Shown: positions 17,609-30,352, counted from the first letter of the stretch. The stretch is 64,000 nucleotides of DNA from Peribacillus saganii (GCF_003429095.1 NZ_QVTE01000001.1:62001-126000), one strand, 5' to 3'. Notes: generated from the letters alone by a model not told the origin. A program made the numbers and translations.

Positions 17609-18616
17609 ATGGAGGAGAGAATTGTCAACCAGGACGCAGACCTGAGTGAACTGTCCTTTGAACAGAGCCTCAGGCCGCAGAAACTGGAGCAATATATTGG
17701 CCAGGAAAAGGTCAAGGATAATCTGAAGGTGTTCATTACCGCGGCTAAGCTCAGGGAAGAAACCCTTGACCATGTGCTTTTATACGGGCCGCCCGGGCTG
17801 GGGAAAACTACCCTTGCCGCTATAATTGCAAATGAAATGGGTGTGAATATCCGGACAACATCAGGCCCGGCAATTGAACGTCCCGGTGATCTCGCCGCCA
17901 TCCTTAGCGGATTAGAGCCGGGAGATGTGCTGTTTATTGATGAAATACACCGTCTGCCGCGCGCTGTTGAAGAGGTTCTTTATCCCGCGATGGAGGATTT
18001 CTGCCTGGATATCGTAATAGGAAAGGGTCCCTCGGCAAAGTCGCTTCGAATCGACCTGCCTCCGTTCACTTTGGTAGGTGCAACTACCCGTGCTGGATCC
18101 CTCACAGCTCCGCTTAGGGACAGGTTTGGGGTTCTTAGTAGGCTTGAATATTATAACGAGGAACAGCTGAAGCAGATTGTCATCCGTACCGCGGAAATCC
18201 TGGATACGGAGATGGTTGGCAGTGCGGCTGCCGAAATTGCGAGAAGGTCCAGGGGGACACCGAGGATAGCGAACCGGCTGCTGCGCAGGGTCAGGGATTT
18301 TGCCCAGGTGAAAGGGGACGGCCGGATCACGATGGAACTCGCAGACTATGCGCTTGAATTGATGCAGGTCGACCGTTTAGGATTGGACCATATTGACCAT
18401 AAATTACTTAAGGGTATTATTGAGAAGTTTCGTGGAGGTCCGGTTGGGCTTGATACGATTGCAGCGACTATCGGTGAAGAATCTCATACGATTGAGGATG
18501 TTTATGAACCGTATTTGCTTCAAATTGGCTTTCTGCAGAGGACTCCTCGAGGGCGGATTGCTACAGAGCTAGTGTACAAGCATTTTCAGATGGAAATGCC
18601 CGCTAAGAAGAAATGA
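17609..18616 (+). CDS. ruvB: Holliday junction branch-migration ATPase RuvB
   Basis: 335-residue AAA+ motor of RuvAB. Walker [10 protein letters not shown], Walker [10 protein letters not shown], sensor 1 VGATTRAG and arginine finger region RDRFGV are all present, with the C-terminal winged helix ([15 protein letters not shown]). AGGAG before ATG. Operon ruvA-ruvB-queA-tgt-yajC. Confidence 0.98.
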   Translation: MEERIVNQDADLSELSFEQSLRPQKLEQYIGQEKVKDNLKVFITAAKLREETLDHVLLYGPPGLGKTTLAAIIANEMGVNIRTTSGPAIERPGDLAAILSGLEPGDVLFIDEIHRLPRAVEEVLYPAMEDFCLDIVIGKGPSAKSLRIDLPPFTLVGATTRAGSLTAPLRDRFGVLSRLEYYNEEQLKQIVIRTAEILDTEMVGSAAAEIARRSRGTPRIANRLLRRVRDFAQVKGDGRITMELADYALELMQVDRLGLDHIDHKLLKGIIEKFRGGPVGLDTIAATIGEESHTIEDVYEPYLLQIGFLQRTPRGRIATELVYKHFQMEMPAKKK

Positions 18617-18674
18617 ATAAAATCTGATAAAATAAATGGTAAAACGAATATAGCAGGACAGGAAGTGAACTATT

Positions 18675-19703
18675 TTGAAGGTTGATATGTTTGATTTCCA
18701 TTTGCCTGAGGAGCTGATAGCGCAGACTCCTCTAGCAGAGCGGGAACAAAGCAGGCTGATGGTGCTTGATAAACAAGCAGGAACCATTCAGCACGAGATT
18801 TTTAAAAACATTACAGAATACATAAAGCCGGGTGATTGCCTGGTTTTAAATGATACCAAGGTCCTTCCGGCCAGGTTATTTGGAAGCAAGGAAGATACTG
18901 GCGCTAAGATTGAGGTTTTGCTTTTAAAGCAAGAAGAAGAGGATACATGGGAAACTCTTGTTAAACCAGCCAAGCGGATAAAGAAAGGCTCCAAGATCAT
19001 CTTTGGAGACGGAAAGCTGGTTGCGACATGTTTGGAAGAACAGGAACATGGAGGCCGGATTCTTCATTTTGATTATGATGGCATTTTTTATGAGGTGCTG
19101 GATGAGCTTGGGCAAATGCCGCTCCCTCCTTATATTAAAGAGCAGCTTGAGGACCGCGACCGCTATCAGACTGTTTACGCCAGGGAAAGGGGTTCGGCAG
19201 CGGCTCCGACAGCGGGGCTCCATTTTACTGAGGAGCTTTTAGCCGAGATCCGCGAAAAAGGAGTCCATATCGCTTTTATTACACTTCATGTTGGCCTTGG
19301 AACCTTCCGGCCGGTAAGTGTGGATGAGATTGATGAGCACGAAATGCATGCTGAATTTTACCAGATGACTGAAGGTACGGCAAAATTGCTCAATGAGGTA
19401 AAAGAACAGGGAGGAAGGATTATCACTGTTGGAACCACCTCAACGAGGACGCTGGAAACCATTGCTGCAGCAAATGATGGGATTTTTAAAGAAGCGAATG
19501 GCTGGACGAATATTTTTATTTATCCTGGCTACGAGTTTAAGGGGATTGACGGCATGATAACCAATTTTCATTTACCGAAATCAACGTTAATTATGCTTAT
19601 CAGCGCCCTTGCAGGAAGGGAACATGTTCTGGCAGCCTATGAAGAAGCTGTAAAAGAAAGATACCGTTTTTTCAGCTTTGGCGATGCAATGCTGATTATT
19701 TAA
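18675..19703 (+). CDS. queA: S-adenosylmethionine:tRNA ribosyltransferase-isomerase QueA
   Basis: Transfers the ribosyl moiety of SAM to preQ1 in tRNA, making epoxyqueuosine. It has 342 residues with family blocks [52 protein letters not shown] and [19 protein letters not shown]. The start is TTG at 18675, seven bases after AGGAAGTG. Works directly upstream in pathway terms with Tgt, encoded next. Confidence 0.97.
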   Translation: MKVDMFDFHLPEELIAQTPLAEREQSRLMVLDKQAGTIQHEIFKNITEYIKPGDCLVLNDTKVLPARLFGSKEDTGAKIEVLLLKQEEEDTWETLVKPAKRIKKGSKIIFGDGKLVATCLEEQEHGGRILHFDYDGIFYEVLDELGQMPLPPYIKEQLEDRDRYQTVYARERGSAAAPTAGLHFTEELLAEIREKGVHIAFITLHVGLGTFRPVSVDEIDEHEMHAEFYQMTEGTAKLLNEVKEQGGRIITVGTTSTRTLETIAAANDGIFKEANGWTNIFIYPGYEFKGIDGMITNFHLPKSTLIMLISALAGREHVLAAYEEAVKERYRFFSFGDAMLII

Positions 19704-19763
19704 TAAAGAACAGGTGAGTTTCATCACCAAAAAGATTTGAAAGCTATGATCCCGTTCATTTGA

Positions 19764-20930
<1,167 letters not shown>

Positions 20931-20956
20931 TTTTAAAATTGAAAGGAGTGAATTGA

Positions 20957-21235
20957 ATGGAAACCTTAACATCCATCGCACCATTAATTATTATGTTTGT
21001 CCTGTTTTACTTTTTGCTGATCCGTCCGAACCAAAAGCGCCAGCGAGCTGTTCAGACAATGCAAACCGGGTTAAAAAAAGGGGACAAGATTGTTACAATC
21101 GGCGGGCTCCATGGGTTTATCGATTCTGTTGATGATAACAAGATTGTTATCAAATGCGGAGATGGAAGCCGTCTTACATACGACAAAGCAGCGGTCCGTG
21201 AAGTATTGGAGAGCGCACCTGAGAAGACAATATAA
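20957..21235 (+). CDS. yajC: Preprotein translocase subunit YajC
   Basis: 92-residue single-span membrane protein of the Sec accessory complex (SecDF-YajC). The N-terminal helix IAPLIIMFVLFYFLLIRPNQKR is followed by the conserved GDKIVTIGGLHG. AGGAGTG before ATG. SecDF, its usual partner, is not encoded nearby in this window. Confidence 0.95.
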   Translation: METLTSIAPLIIMFVLFYFLLIRPNQKRQRAVQTMQTGLKKGDKIVTIGGLHGFIDSVDDNKIVIKCGDGSRLTYDKAAVREVLESAPEKTI

Positions 21236-21237
21236 GT

Positions 21238-21277
21238 AAAAAGACGGCTGTCAGCATTGCTGATGGCCGTCTTTTAT
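21238..21277 (+). terminator. Terminator after yajC
   Basis: AAAAGACGGC/GCCGTCTTTT with inner CAGC/GCTG pairing. It lies between yajC and the convergent minus-strand gene. Confidence 0.9.
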
Positions 21278-21317
21278 TTAGAGCTGTCAAGATTTTAGAA
21301 AATAACGAATTAATAAT

Positions 21318-21704
21318 TTAGTTCGTCCGTGATCCGGACTTCAGATTTACTCCGAGAATGCCGCCCATCATGGATGTTAAAATTAAGCAGATGGACGAAA
21401 TCCATTGTTTCATTGTGAAAAGTGCGTCATGACCAAGATAATGGAAAAGTAAAATTATCAATGTGTATAGAAGCCCAGTTCCTCCTCCAAGAACCCAGCC
21501 CTGCCTTTTTCCTTTTCCCCCAGAGATAAATCCCCCGATAAATAGGGAGATAAATGAGGCAGCCATAATTACATACGTTAAAGACGATTCATCCATGGAT
21601 GAGAATCGAAGGAAAAGTGAAAAGATCAGACTCGTTGCTGCTCCAAAAATAAAAATCGATAAGACTCCATATACTACGGCGGTCCCCAATTTTTTTGTTT
21701 CGAT
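21318..21704 (-). CDS. yrzE: TIGR04086-family membrane protein (YrzE-like)
   Basis: Four-helix membrane protein of unknown function (KKLGTAVVYGVLSIFIFG, FISLFIGGFISGGKGKRQGW, GILGVNLKSG), found at this place in B. subtilis too. The start is uncertain. A strong AGAGGGGAGAG site points to an ATC codon at 21704-21702 giving about 128 residues beginning IETKKLG. The nearest ATG starts (21764, 21734) lie upstream of, or include, this ribosome site and have none of their own. Confidence 0.8.
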   Translation of the reverse strand: METKKLGTAVVYGVLSIFIFGAATSLIFSLFLRFSSMDESSLTYVIMAASFISLFIGGFISGGKGKRQGWVLGGGTGLLYTLIILLFHYLGHDALFTMKQWISSICLILTSMMGGILGVNLKSGSRTN

Positions 21705-21883
21705 GGTTATTCTCTCCCCTCTGCTATGTGTCATTACTATTTGTACAAGCATATTCGCAACCATGAAGATTTAGAATACAAGACAATCTTTTTTCTCCTG
21801 AACAGCAGCAATTCCAAACAAATATTTTATTAGAGGAAAGGTTATGATAACCGTATACGTGCCTGAAAAATGGGGGGCTTAAA

Positions 21884-22522
21884 GTGGAAGAATATTTCAT
21901 GATGGTACTTAGAACAATTTTTATGTATTTTATTATCTTGCTGATTTTCAGGCTCATGGGCAAACGAGAAATAGGCGAAGTAAGCATACTGGATCTTGTT
22001 GTGTTTGTCATGATTGCTGAAATGGCAGTTGTGGCCATTGAGGACCGCAGCAGAAATATTAGCGAAGCACTGCTGCCTATGTTTGTGCTGCTGGTTATAC
22101 AGGTTGGAATGGCAATGCTCTCAATAAAAAGCCAGAAGTTTAGGGAAATGGTAGATGGTAAACCGTCGCTGATAATTAATCATGGAAAAATCGATGAAAA
22201 AGTGATGAAGCAGCAGCGCTATAATTTTGACGATTTGCTTGTGCAGCTGCGTGAAAAAGGGATCATTCATCTTTCTGATGTTGAGTTTGCGATACTGGAA
22301 CCCAGTGGAAAGCTCTCCGTAATTAAAAAGGACGAAGGAGAAAAAAATATAGCATTGCCGCTGATTCTGGATGGAAAGCTGCAAACACAAAACCTCGCTG
22401 GCCTGGGAAGAGATATTACCTGGCTAAAGGCTGAGTTAAAAAAACGAGGCTTTGATGATTTCGATTCCATTTCATTTTGCAGCATGGAGAATGGCAGATT
22501 ATTTATTGACGCCATAGACTAA
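21884..22522 (+). CDS. yrbG: DUF421 membrane protein (YrbG/YetF-like)
   Basis: 212 residues with three N-terminal membrane helices (LRTIFMYFIILLIFRLMGKREIG, ILDLVVFVMIAEMAVVAIED) and a cytoplasmic alpha/beta domain (RYNFDDLLVQLREKG, VEFAILEPSGKLSV). Members occur in many Bacillus genomes, some spore-associated; molecular role unknown. GTG start after GGGGGGC. Ends 12 bases from the convergent spoVB. Confidence 0.88.
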   Translation: MEEYFMMVLRTIFMYFIILLIFRLMGKREIGEVSILDLVVFVMIAEMAVVAIEDRSRNISEALLPMFVLLVIQVGMAMLSIKSQKFREMVDGKPSLIINHGKIDEKVMKQQRYNFDDLLVQLREKGIIHLSDVEFAILEPSGKLSVIKKDEGEKNIALPLILDGKLQTQNLAGLGRDITWLKAELKKRGFDDFDSISFCSMENGRLFIDAID

Positions 22523-22534
22523 AACATGCCCGTA

Positions 22535-24097
22535 TCAACGAAGGGCAAGTATCGATAGAAAGCGGCCAATGTAAGGGATTCTTCGCAGCTCTTCACGGCG
22601 CACAATTCCAATTAATGTAAGTAAGAAGAAAAAGCATAGCCCCATAGCCAAAAGGGACAGCAAAACACTAACAAGTTCAGACTGGACTTCAGCCATTTTT
22701 GAGAAAAGCAGTTTCCCGATCCAAGCCGATGAGCCCGCACATAAAAGTGTGTAAAGATAATGGCGTATGTGCAGTGTAAAAGGAAGAATTTTCATAATTG
22801 AAAAAAAGTGCAAAAAGGTAACCAGCACAATCCCGATGGCTGTGCCCAATGCTGCTCCCATAATGCCAAAGCTCGGTTTAGAGCATAGCAAAAACATGAA
22901 GAAAAGCTTGATGACATTGCCAACAAGGCTGTTGATCATCGCTGCATTGGCCTTATTTAGTGCCTGGAGAACGGATTGCAATGGGAACTGATAATAATAA
23001 AACAAGAAAAAAGGTGCCAGCACTTTTATAAATACCGCTGCATGAGATGAACCGTATAAAACCTGCATGATAGGCTCTGCAAGAACATATAGGCTCACAA
23101 CCGAAAAACAGCCTGTAATGAAGGTGATCTTCAAAGATTGCTGGAGCCTGAATTCCATTAACTTGTAATTTCCAGTAGAATTTGCTTCACTGATTGCCGG
23201 AATCAGGGACGTGGATAAAGAAAATGTTACAAACGATGGAATCAGCAACAATGGAATTGCATATCCGGTCAATTCACCATATTGCTTTGTTATCATAGTT
23301 GTGGAAACCCCTGCGATTAAAAGGCCTTGTGAAATAACGATAGGTTCAAAAAACCAAGCAACATTTCCGATCATTCTGTTACCGGTTGTCGGCAGAGCTA
23401 CGCTCATTAGCTCCTTTAAGGTACTCCTTCCCTCCTTAACTCCACCAATGAATCCCTTTCTCAGCCTAAAGCGCTTCTTAAGCTTGAACGTTGTTAATAG
23501 ATAAATAAGAGATGCCAGTTCGCCGATTACGGACGCAGCCATGGCAGCGGCTGCCGCATACTCAATTCCATAGGGAAGGAAAGCCCCTGTCATTACGGCA
23601 ATAAGGGTAATCCGGACTCCCTGCTCAATAATTTGGGAAATGGCGGATGGCTTCATGTTCTGCCTTCCCTGGAAATAGCCTCTCAGTACAGAGGAAACAG
23701 CAATAATCGGTATTATCGGGGCAATTGCCATCAATGGCCAGACAGTCCTTGGATCAGTAAAAAGCGTTTGTGACAGTGTTGGAGCCAGACCAATCAATGC
23801 AGGAGTGAAAAGGAACGATAAAGTAATCGTACAGCTAAGAGATACCACCAGTATTTTTTTTACTTTCTTAACGTCGCCTTTGGCATCTGCTTCAGCTACA
23901 AATTTAGAAATGGCAACAGGAAGCCCCATCTGCGTAATCGCAACAACCAGGAACAGTGTCGGCAATACCATCATATATAACCCAACGCCCTCTTCCCCGA
24001 TAAAACGGGCTATCACGATACGGTTAATAAAACCGAGAACGCGTGTTATCAGGCTTGCGGCCAAAAGGATAATCGTTCCCTTTATGAACTTTGACAT
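22535..24097 (-). CDS. spoVB: Stage V sporulation protein B, MurJ/MOP-type flippase
   Basis: Polytopic membrane protein needed for spore cortex peptidoglycan; thought to flip lipid-linked precursors. It has 520 residues, about 14 helices and the MOP-family N-terminus LLAASLITRVLGFINRIVIARFIGEEGVGLYMMVLP (read in two parts). Minus strand, divergent from comN. A GCATATA...CATTACAG pair upstream on the minus strand is a weak sigma-E candidate. Confidence 0.94.
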   Translation of the reverse strand: MSKFIKGTIILLAASLITRVLGFINRIVIARFIGEEGVGLYMMVLPTLFLVVAITQMGLPVAISKFVAEADAKGDVKKVKKILVVSLSCTITLSFLFTPALIGLAPTLSQTLFTDPRTVWPLMAIAPIIPIIAVSSVLRGYFQGRQNMKPSAISQIIEQGVRITLIAVMTGAFLPYGIEYAAAAAMAASVIGELASLIYLLTTFKLKKRFRLRKGFIGGVKEGRSTLKELMSVALPTTGNRMIGNVAWFFEPIVISQGLLIAGVSTTMITKQYGELTGYAIPLLLIPSFVTFSLSTSLIPAISEANSTGNYKLMEFRLQQSLKITFITGCFSVVSLYVLAEPIMQVLYGSSHAAVFIKVLAPFFLFYYYQFPLQSVLQALNKANAAMINSLVGNVIKLFFMFLLCSKPSFGIMGAALGTAIGIVLVTFLHFFSIMKILPFTLHIRHYLYTLLCAGSSAWIGKLLFSKMAEVQSELVSVLLSLLAMGLCFFFLLTLIGIVRREELRRIPYIGRFLSILALR

Positions 24098-24212
24098 AGG
24101 AATTCCCGCCTTCTCAAAAAAGCTGTAATGCTATACAATTATCTATATGCGCCAAAGTGGACAAAGCATGACAAGGTATCTTCAAAATAATACGGATTGC
24201 GGGGAATAACGC

Positions 24213-24515
24213 ATGATCAAAAACCATCCTTATGACGAATACCTGGCTTTGGTCAAGCCTGCCCTAAAAAGTAAGCGTGAGGAATTTGCCATATTGGGCC
24301 TTAAGACAGTAACAGATGAAGAAATCTGGAATTTTTTGGTCAAAAAGAAGTGGAAACGGCCGCAAGAGGATATTCATTTGCACTCCATTGTCAGCAGCAT
24401 CATGTCCATACAGGCCGGAGAATATATGAATTTTGCGACGGTAGAAGCCTTTAAGTCTCCCAGCGTATTTGCCGATCTTTCCGAAGAAGAGCTGAAAGAT
24501 TTATTGTCTAATTAA
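24213..24515 (+). CDS. comN: Post-transcriptional regulator ComN
   Basis: 100-residue protein; in B. subtilis (YrzD) it controls late competence mRNA (comE) post-transcriptionally. Recognised by the blocks NHPYDEYLALVKPALKSKREEF, VTDEEIWNFLVKKKWK and IHLHSIVSSIMSIQAGEYMNFATVEA. In B. subtilis secDF follows; here recJ follows after 52 bases. Confidence 0.9.
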   Translation: MIKNHPYDEYLALVKPALKSKREEFAILGLKTVTDEEIWNFLVKKKWKRPQEDIHLHSIVSSIMSIQAGEYMNFATVEAFKSPSVFADLSEEELKDLLSN

Positions 24516-24516
24516 A

Positions 24517-24545
24517 TTGAAACCCTTCTTCACCTTTTGTATAAT
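24517..24545 (+). promoter_or_regulatory. Sigma-A promoter of recJ-apt
   Basis: TTGAAA (24517-24522), a 17-base spacer and a perfect TATAAT (24540-24545), 22 bases before the recJ start. It begins right after the comN stop. Confidence 0.8.
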
Positions 24546-24567
24546 AATTAGGTTGAGGAGTGAATGC

Positions 24568-26931
24568 ATGTTACATTCAAGAACGCGCTGGGTTGCGAAG
24601 GCAGCCGATCAAGATGCAGTCAATAGGCTGACACAGGAACTAAACATAACTCCGCTTGTGGCTACATTGTTAGTTCACCGCGGTATAGATACCCGTGATG
24701 AGGCACGGTCTTTTTTATTTGTAAAAGAGCAGGAATTTCACGATCCCTATTTGCTTCCTGGAATGCAAATAGCAGTTAACAGAATCAGCGAGGCTATTAA
24801 AAATCAAGAAAATATCATGATTTTTGGAGACTATGATGCAGACGGCGTCAGCAGTACGGCTGTAATGCTGCTTACCCTTAAAAAACTTGGTGCCAGGGTT
24901 AATTACTATATACCAAACCGGTTTACAGAAGGCTATGGACCTAATGAACAGGCGTTCAGGAAGGCGGCCGAGTCCGGAGTAAACCTGTTAATTACAGTTG
25001 ATACCGGTATTTCTGCTGTCCATGAAGCCAAGATTGCAAAAGAACTGGGCATGGATTATATCATTACGGATCATCATGAGCCGGGTCCTGTTTTACCAGA
25101 AGCATTGGCCATTATACATCCAAAGCTAGAGGAGGGTAACTATCCGTGTAAAGAACTGGCAGGGGTAGGTGTTGCTTTTAAAGTTGCCCACGCATTACTC
25201 GGAAAAATGCCTTCAGATTTACTTGAAATAGCGGCAATAGGAACAATAGCGGACCTTGTTCCATTAAAAGGAGAAAACAGGATGATTGCTGCGCTCGGAA
25301 TCGAGGGCCTTCAGCGTACAAACCGGCCGGGACTAACGGCTTTGATGAAGGTAGCCGGCATCCAGCAGGAAGTCTTAAATGAAGAATCGATCGGCTTTGG
25401 AATGGCGCCGCGGATCAATGCAGCAGGCCGGCTTGGCTCTGCAGATCCTGCAATTGAACTTCTGCTTGCAGAAACCAGGGAAGATGCTGAGCAAATTGCT
25501 TCAGAAATTGATGCGATGAATAAAGAGCGTCAGGCATTGGTCGCTGAAATGGCACGTGAGGCTATCAGGGAAGTAGAAGAAAAATATCCACCTGAAGATA
25601 ACGGCGTCCTGATCGTTGGAAAGGAAGGCTGGAACTCAGGTGTTGTCGGCATTGTTGCCTCTAAGCTTGTGGAACGCTTCTACCGCCCGGCCATCGTCCT
25701 CAGCTTTGATATTGAAAAAGGGCTGGCAAAGGGGTCTGCAAGGAGCATTGAGGGGTTTGACCTATTTAAGAATCTATCAACCTGCAGGGATATTTTGCCT
25801 CATTTCGGCGGGCATACGATGGCTGCAGGGATGACCTTGAAAATTGAAGACGTATCCGAGCTCAGGTCACGCCTGAATACTTTGGCATGTAAGCTGCTCT
25901 CAGAGGAGGATTATATTCCCGTTACCAACGTTGATGGACAAGCGGCGCTTAGTGATATTTCGCTCAAGACAATTGAGGAAATGGGGATGCTTGCCCCATT
26001 TGGTATGGGGAATCCAAAACCGAGAATACTAATAGAATCAACAGGTATTTCTTCCATTCGAAAGATTGGTTCGGATCAAAGCCATATGAAACTCCTATTG
26101 GAAGGAGACGGGCATTCGCTGGATGGGATTGGTTTTGGACTTGGACGGTATGCCGACGAAATATCTCCGCTTTCAGAGGTTTCTGTTGTAGGAGAACTAG
26201 CGGTGAATGAATGGAATAATATGCGGAAACCGCAAATATTCTTATATGATTTAGCAGTCTCACACTGGCAGTTATTTGATTATAGAGGAATGAAGCAGGC
26301 AAGAAAAATGCTGACGGCCATACCCGAATCAAAAAGGAAAATGGTAGCTTTTAATCCTGCCACATTGAGTACTCTAGGTTTGGAAGAATTGGACGCTTGC
26401 CTTGTAGCGGATGAAACCGGAGCAGCAGAAACGGATCTTGCCGGCAGTTATGTCGTTCTGCTAGATATGCCGCCGTCTAGGACCATTCTTGAAAAGCTGC
26501 TCACCGGCAAGCACCCTGAACGTATTTATGCCTGCTTCCACCATCAGCAAGAGCACTTTTTCAGTACAATGCCGACCCGTGATCATTTCAAATGGTATTA
26601 TGCGTTTCTTGCAAAAAAAGGTCCATTTATCCTTGAACGGTACTGTGAAGATATTGCCAAGTACCGCGGATGGTCTAAGGATACAATCGATTTTATGTCG
26701 CAGGTGTTTTTAGAGCTGGAGTTTGTTACAATTGAAAACGGACTGATTTCACTCGCTAAACAAACAAGCAAGCGTGATTTGAACGAATCCATTTCATATA
26801 AGAGAAAGAAAGAACAGTTTGAACTGGAACAGGAGCTTTTATATTCTTCATATAAGCAATTATTTCAGAGGTTTGATATTTTAATTAGAGAAGCAGCAGA
26901 TGCTGAGGAGGAAACAATCCTATGGACTTAA
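24568..26931 (+). CDS. recJ: Single-strand-specific exonuclease RecJ
   Basis: 5'-3' ssDNA exonuclease in recombination and mismatch repair; 787 residues. DHH phosphoesterase motifs [20 protein letters not shown] and ITDHHEPG, then DHHA1 ([15 protein letters not shown]) and the C-terminal Firmicutes extension. The ATG at 24568 follows GAGGAG; an in-frame start at 24517 lies within the promoter. It overlaps apt by 10 bases. Confidence 0.96.
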   Translation: MLHSRTRWVAKAADQDAVNRLTQELNITPLVATLLVHRGIDTRDEARSFLFVKEQEFHDPYLLPGMQIAVNRISEAIKNQENIMIFGDYDADGVSSTAVMLLTLKKLGARVNYYIPNRFTEGYGPNEQAFRKAAESGVNLLITVDTGISAVHEAKIAKELGMDYIITDHHEPGPVLPEALAIIHPKLEEGNYPCKELAGVGVAFKVAHALLGKMPSDLLEIAAIGTIADLVPLKGENRMIAALGIEGLQRTNRPGLTALMKVAGIQQEVLNEESIGFGMAPRINAAGRLGSADPAIELLLAETREDAEQIASEIDAMNKERQALVAEMAREAIREVEEKYPPEDNGVLIVGKEGWNSGVVGIVASKLVERFYRPAIVLSFDIEKGLAKGSARSIEGFDLFKNLSTCRDILPHFGGHTMAAGMTLKIEDVSELRSRLNTLACKLLSEEDYIPVTNVDGQAALSDISLKTIEEMGMLAPFGMGNPKPRILIESTGISSIRKIGSDQSHMKLLLEGDGHSLDGIGFGLGRYADEISPLSEVSVVGELAVNEWNNMRKPQIFLYDLAVSHWQLFDYRGMKQARKMLTAIPESKRKMVAFNPATLSTLGLEELDACLVADETGAAETDLAGSYVVLLDMPPSRTILEKLLTGKHPERIYACFHHQQEHFFSTMPTRDHFKWYYAFLAKKGPFILERYCEDIAKYRGWSKDTIDFMSQVFLELEFVTIENGLISLAKQTSKRDLNESISYKRKKEQFELEQELLYSSYKQLFQRFDILIREAADAEEETILWT

Positions 26932-27434
26932 AGCAATATGTAACAATCGTAGAGGACTGGCCAAAGCCTGGTATAAGATTCAAGGACATTACAACATTAA
27001 TGGATAACGGTGCCGCATACAAGTATGCGACAGACCAGATCGTAAGCTATGCACGCGATAAAAACATTGATATTGTAGTTGGGCCTGAGGCTCGCGGCTT
27101 TATTATCGGCTGTCCGGTTGCCTATGCGCTTGAAGTTGGATTTGCACCGGTGCGCAAAGAAGGCAAGCTGCCGCGTGAAACCGTGAAGGTTGACTACGGT
27201 TTGGAATATGGCAAGGACGTCCTTACCATCCACAAGGATGCGATTAAACCTGGCCAAAGAGTACTGATTACGGATGATCTTCTTGCGACAGGCGGAACAA
27301 TTGAAGCTACTATTAAGCTGGTAGAAGAGCTTGGCGGAATTGTAGCAGGGATTGCGTTTTTGATAGAGCTTACCTACCTTGATGGAAAAAGCAAGCTTGA
27401 TGGCTACGATATACTTACGCTGATGAACTTTTAA
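26922..27434 (+). CDS. apt: Adenine phosphoribosyltransferase
   Basis: Salvages adenine to AMP; 170 residues. Contains [17 protein letters not shown] and the PRPP-binding loop [20 protein letters not shown] ribosome site within recJ; translationally coupled. Confidence 0.98.
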   Translation: MDLKQYVTIVEDWPKPGIRFKDITTLMDNGAAYKYATDQIVSYARDKNIDIVVGPEARGFIIGCPVAYALEVGFAPVRKEGKLPRETVKVDYGLEYGKDVLTIHKDAIKPGQRVLITDDLLATGGTIEATIKLVEELGGIVAGIAFLIELTYLDGKSKLDGYDILTLMNF

Positions 27435-27440
27435 TGCACG

Positions 27441-27472
27441 AGAGCACTCTATGTAACAGTAGGGTGCTCTTT
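27441..27472 (+). terminator. Terminator after apt
   Basis: AGAGCACTCT pairs with AGGGTGCTCT (one G-U) followed by T's. Confidence 0.85.
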
Positions 27473-27653
27473 CAGTTAACACTGTGAAAAACTTTTGAAT
27501 AATTTGCCGGCTCTTAAGTGGAAATGGGAGCATTATTTGGCAAACGGCATAATTAGGGCAATAATTCTTTACATTATCCGCGTTTTTCTCGATAATAGTA
27601 ACAATAATGATTTTTTCATAACCATTCTGGATATGAACGATAAAGGTGATAGC

Positions 27654-29849
27654 ATGGCGAATGATCAAATATTAACCGCAGAGCAGGTCGTCGGGCGGGC
27701 GAAGGAATATCTTCCGCAGTCCGATGCCGATCTTATTTATAAGGCATTTCAATTTGCCGAGCATGCCCATAGGGAACAGTTCCGGAAATCCGGAGAGCCC
27801 TATATTATCCATCCTATCCAGGTTGCCGGCATACTGGCTGATTTGGAAATGGATCCTTCTACCATTGCAGCAGGATTCCTTCACGATGTAGTGGAAGATA
27901 CTGAAGTGACACTGAAGCAGATTGAAGAAGCTTTCAGTGAAGAAGTGGCGATGCTTGTCGACGGTGTGACAAAGCTCGGTAAAATTAAATATAAATCCCA
28001 GGAAGAACAGCAGGCGGAAAACCACCGGAAAATGTTTGTTGCTATGGCTCAGGATATTCGTGTTATCCTGATCAAACTGGCAGATAGGCTCCATAACATG
28101 AGGACCCTTAAACATCTTCCTCAAGAAAAGCAAAGAAGAATATCCAATGAAACACTGGAAATCTTTGCTCCCCTCGCTCATCGTCTGGGTATCAGCAAAA
28201 TCAAATGGGAACTTGAAGATACCGCTTTACGTTACTTGAACCCGCAGCAATATTACCGAATCGTCAATTTAATGAAGAAGAAACGCGCCGAACGTGAACA
28301 ATATCTCGATGAAGTTATCGGAGAGGTACGTGCACAAGTAAACGAAGTAAATATAAAAGCAGAAATATCAGGGCGCCCGAAGCATATTTACAGCATTTAT
28401 CGGAAAATGGCACTGCAAAACAAGCAATTCAGCGAAATTTATGATTTGCTTGCGGTCCGGATTGTTGTAAACAATATTAAAGACTGCTATGCAGTTCTAG
28501 GGATCATCCATACATGCTGGAAGCCGATGCCAGGCCGTTTTAAGGACTATATTGCTATGCCGAAGCCAAATATGTACCAATCACTTCATACGACCGTAAT
28601 CGGTCCAAAGGGAGATCCTCTTGAAGTGCAGATCAGGACTTTCGAAATGCACCGGATCGCGGAGTTTGGTATCGCAGCGCACTGGGCTTACAAAGAAGGC
28701 AAGGATGCAGCTCAGCCTTCTTCCCTCGAAGATAAGCTAACATGGTTCAGGGAAATCATTGAATTTCAGGACGATGCTACGAATGCAGAAGAATTCATGG
28801 AATCATTAAAGATTGATCTGTTCTCTGATATGGTCTTTATTTTTACTCCTAAAGGGGAGGTTATTGAGCTGCCCGCAGGCTCTGTGCCGATCGACTTCGC
28901 TTACCGGATCCATTCGGAAATCGGCAACAAGACCATCGGTGCAAAGGTGAACGGCAAGATGGTTCCGCTTGATTACAAGCTCAAAACAGGAGATATCATT
29001 GAAATTCTTACGTCCAAGCACTCATACGGTCCAAGTCAGGATTGGCTGAAGCTCACCCAAACATCACAGGCAAAAAATAAAATACGCCAATTCTTTAAAA
29101 AACAGCGGCGTGAAGAAAACGTAGAAAAAGGGAAAGAGCAGGTTGAAAAAGAGATTAAGAACCTTGAGTTTGATCTTAAAGAGGTGCTTACCCCTGAAAA
29201 CCTAAAACGAGTTGCGGAGAAATTTAATTTTGCCAATGAAGAGGATATGTATGCTGCAGTTGGTTATAACGGTATCACTGGTCTTCAAATAGCCAACCGG
29301 CTAACCGAAAAGCTCCGAAAGAAAAAAGAGCAGGAACAGGAAACGAACATTAGCGAATCTGTTTCAGAATTGAAATCTTTCCCATCAAATAAGCGGAGGG
29401 AATCTGGCGTCCGGGTACATGGAATTGATAATCTGCTGATCCGTCTCTCCAGATGCTGCAATCCAGTTCCTGGGGATGAAATTGTCGGATTCATTACAAA
29501 GGGCCGTGGCGTTTCTGTTCACCGCTCTGATTGTCCAAACGTTGGCGGAGAGGAATCGGAAAGCCGCTTAATCACTGTTGAATGGGAAGGCGGCCTGAAT
29601 GACCGCAAGGAATATAATGTTGAAATTGAAATAAACGGCTATGATCGCAGAGGCCTGCTGAATGAAGTATTACAAGCAGTTAATGAAACAAAAACCAATA
29701 TTTCAGCTGTTTCAGGAAAATCAGACCGGAATAAGATGGCAACGATCAATATGTCAATATCGATCCATAATATCAGCCATCTTCATAAAGTAGTCGAAAG
29801 AATTAAACAAATAACCGATATCTATTCAGTAAGAAGAATTATGAATTAA
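27654..29849 (+). CDS. relA: Bifunctional (p)ppGpp synthetase/hydrolase Rel
   Basis: Stringent-response enzyme of 731 residues. HD hydrolase domain ([21 protein letters not shown]), synthetase domain ([37 protein letters not shown]), TGS domain ([19 protein letters not shown]), and C-terminal zinc-finger/ACT region ([17 protein letters not shown]). Both catalytic halves look intact. The ATG at 27654 follows AAAGGTGAT and fits the known length; the frame is open upstream to 27495 without a ribosome site. Confidence 0.97.
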   Translation: MANDQILTAEQVVGRAKEYLPQSDADLIYKAFQFAEHAHREQFRKSGEPYIIHPIQVAGILADLEMDPSTIAAGFLHDVVEDTEVTLKQIEEAFSEEVAMLVDGVTKLGKIKYKSQEEQQAENHRKMFVAMAQDIRVILIKLADRLHNMRTLKHLPQEKQRRISNETLEIFAPLAHRLGISKIKWELEDTALRYLNPQQYYRIVNLMKKKRAEREQYLDEVIGEVRAQVNEVNIKAEISGRPKHIYSIYRKMALQNKQFSEIYDLLAVRIVVNNIKDCYAVLGIIHTCWKPMPGRFKDYIAMPKPNMYQSLHTTVIGPKGDPLEVQIRTFEMHRIAEFGIAAHWAYKEGKDAAQPSSLEDKLTWFREIIEFQDDATNAEEFMESLKIDLFSDMVFIFTPKGEVIELPAGSVPIDFAYRIHSEIGNKTIGAKVNGKMVPLDYKLKTGDIIEILTSKHSYGPSQDWLKLTQTSQAKNKIRQFFKKQRREENVEKGKEQVEKEIKNLEFDLKEVLTPENLKRVAEKFNFANEEDMYAAVGYNGITGLQIANRLTEKLRKKKEQEQETNISESVSELKSFPSNKRRESGVRVHGIDNLLIRLSRCCNPVPGDEIVGFITKGRGVSVHRSDCPNVGGEESESRLITVEWEGGLNDRKEYNVEIEINGYDRRGLLNEVLQAVNETKTNISAVSGKSDRNKMATINMSISIHNISHLHKVVERIKQITDIYSVRRIMN

Positions 29850-29861
29850 GAGGGATTTTGA

Positions 29862-30311
29862 ATGCGTGTAGTTGTACAGCGGTCAAAGAAGGCCCAAGTA
29901 ACGGTTGAAGACACGGTCACTGGCTCCATTGAGCAAGGGCTTGTACTACTGGTTGGGTTCACCCACGGCGATACAAGGGAAGATGCTGTCTATCTCGCAG
30001 ATAAAATCGTAAACCTGCGTATTTTTGAGGACAGCGAGGAAAAAATGAATCGTTCACTGCTGGATGTGGGAGGTTCGATCCTTTCGATATCACAGTTCAC
30101 ATTATACGGAGATTGCCGTAAAGGAAGGCGCCCGAACTTTATGGATGCCGCCAGGCCAGAGGAAGCAAATGTCCTGTATAATTCCTTCAACCAGGAACTT
30201 CGAAACAAAGGAGTTCAAGTAGAAACCGGTACCTTCGGGGCGATGATGCAAGTTGAACTAGTGAATGACGGACCTGTTACGCTGATTGTGGAGAGCAAAG
30301 AGAAAAAATAA
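29862..30311 (+). CDS. dtd: D-aminoacyl-tRNA deacylase
   Basis: 149-residue enzyme that hydrolyses D-aminoacyl-tRNA. Conserved motifs [19 protein letters not shown] and [18 protein letters not shown] (the Gly-cisPro substrate site lies in NDGPVT). Twelve bases after relA, same operon. Confidence 0.97.
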   Translation: MRVVVQRSKKAQVTVEDTVTGSIEQGLVLLVGFTHGDTREDAVYLADKIVNLRIFEDSEEKMNRSLLDVGGSILSISQFTLYGDCRKGRRPNFMDAARPEEANVLYNSFNQELRNKGVQVETGTFGAMMQVELVNDGPVTLIVESKEKK

Positions 30312-30325
30312 TATTTTATCTTAAA

Positions 30326-30352
30326 AAACGCATGCAGCTATTCCATGCGTTT
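30326..30352 (+). terminator. Terminator after dtd
   Basis: AAACGCATG/CATGCGTTT stem, followed by TATTTG. Confidence 0.75.

Noticed and set aside
27495..27653. Extended N-terminus of relA (53 extra residues)
   Set aside because: No ribosome site at 27495; residues are not Rel-like, and the ATG at 27654 fits the known start and length.
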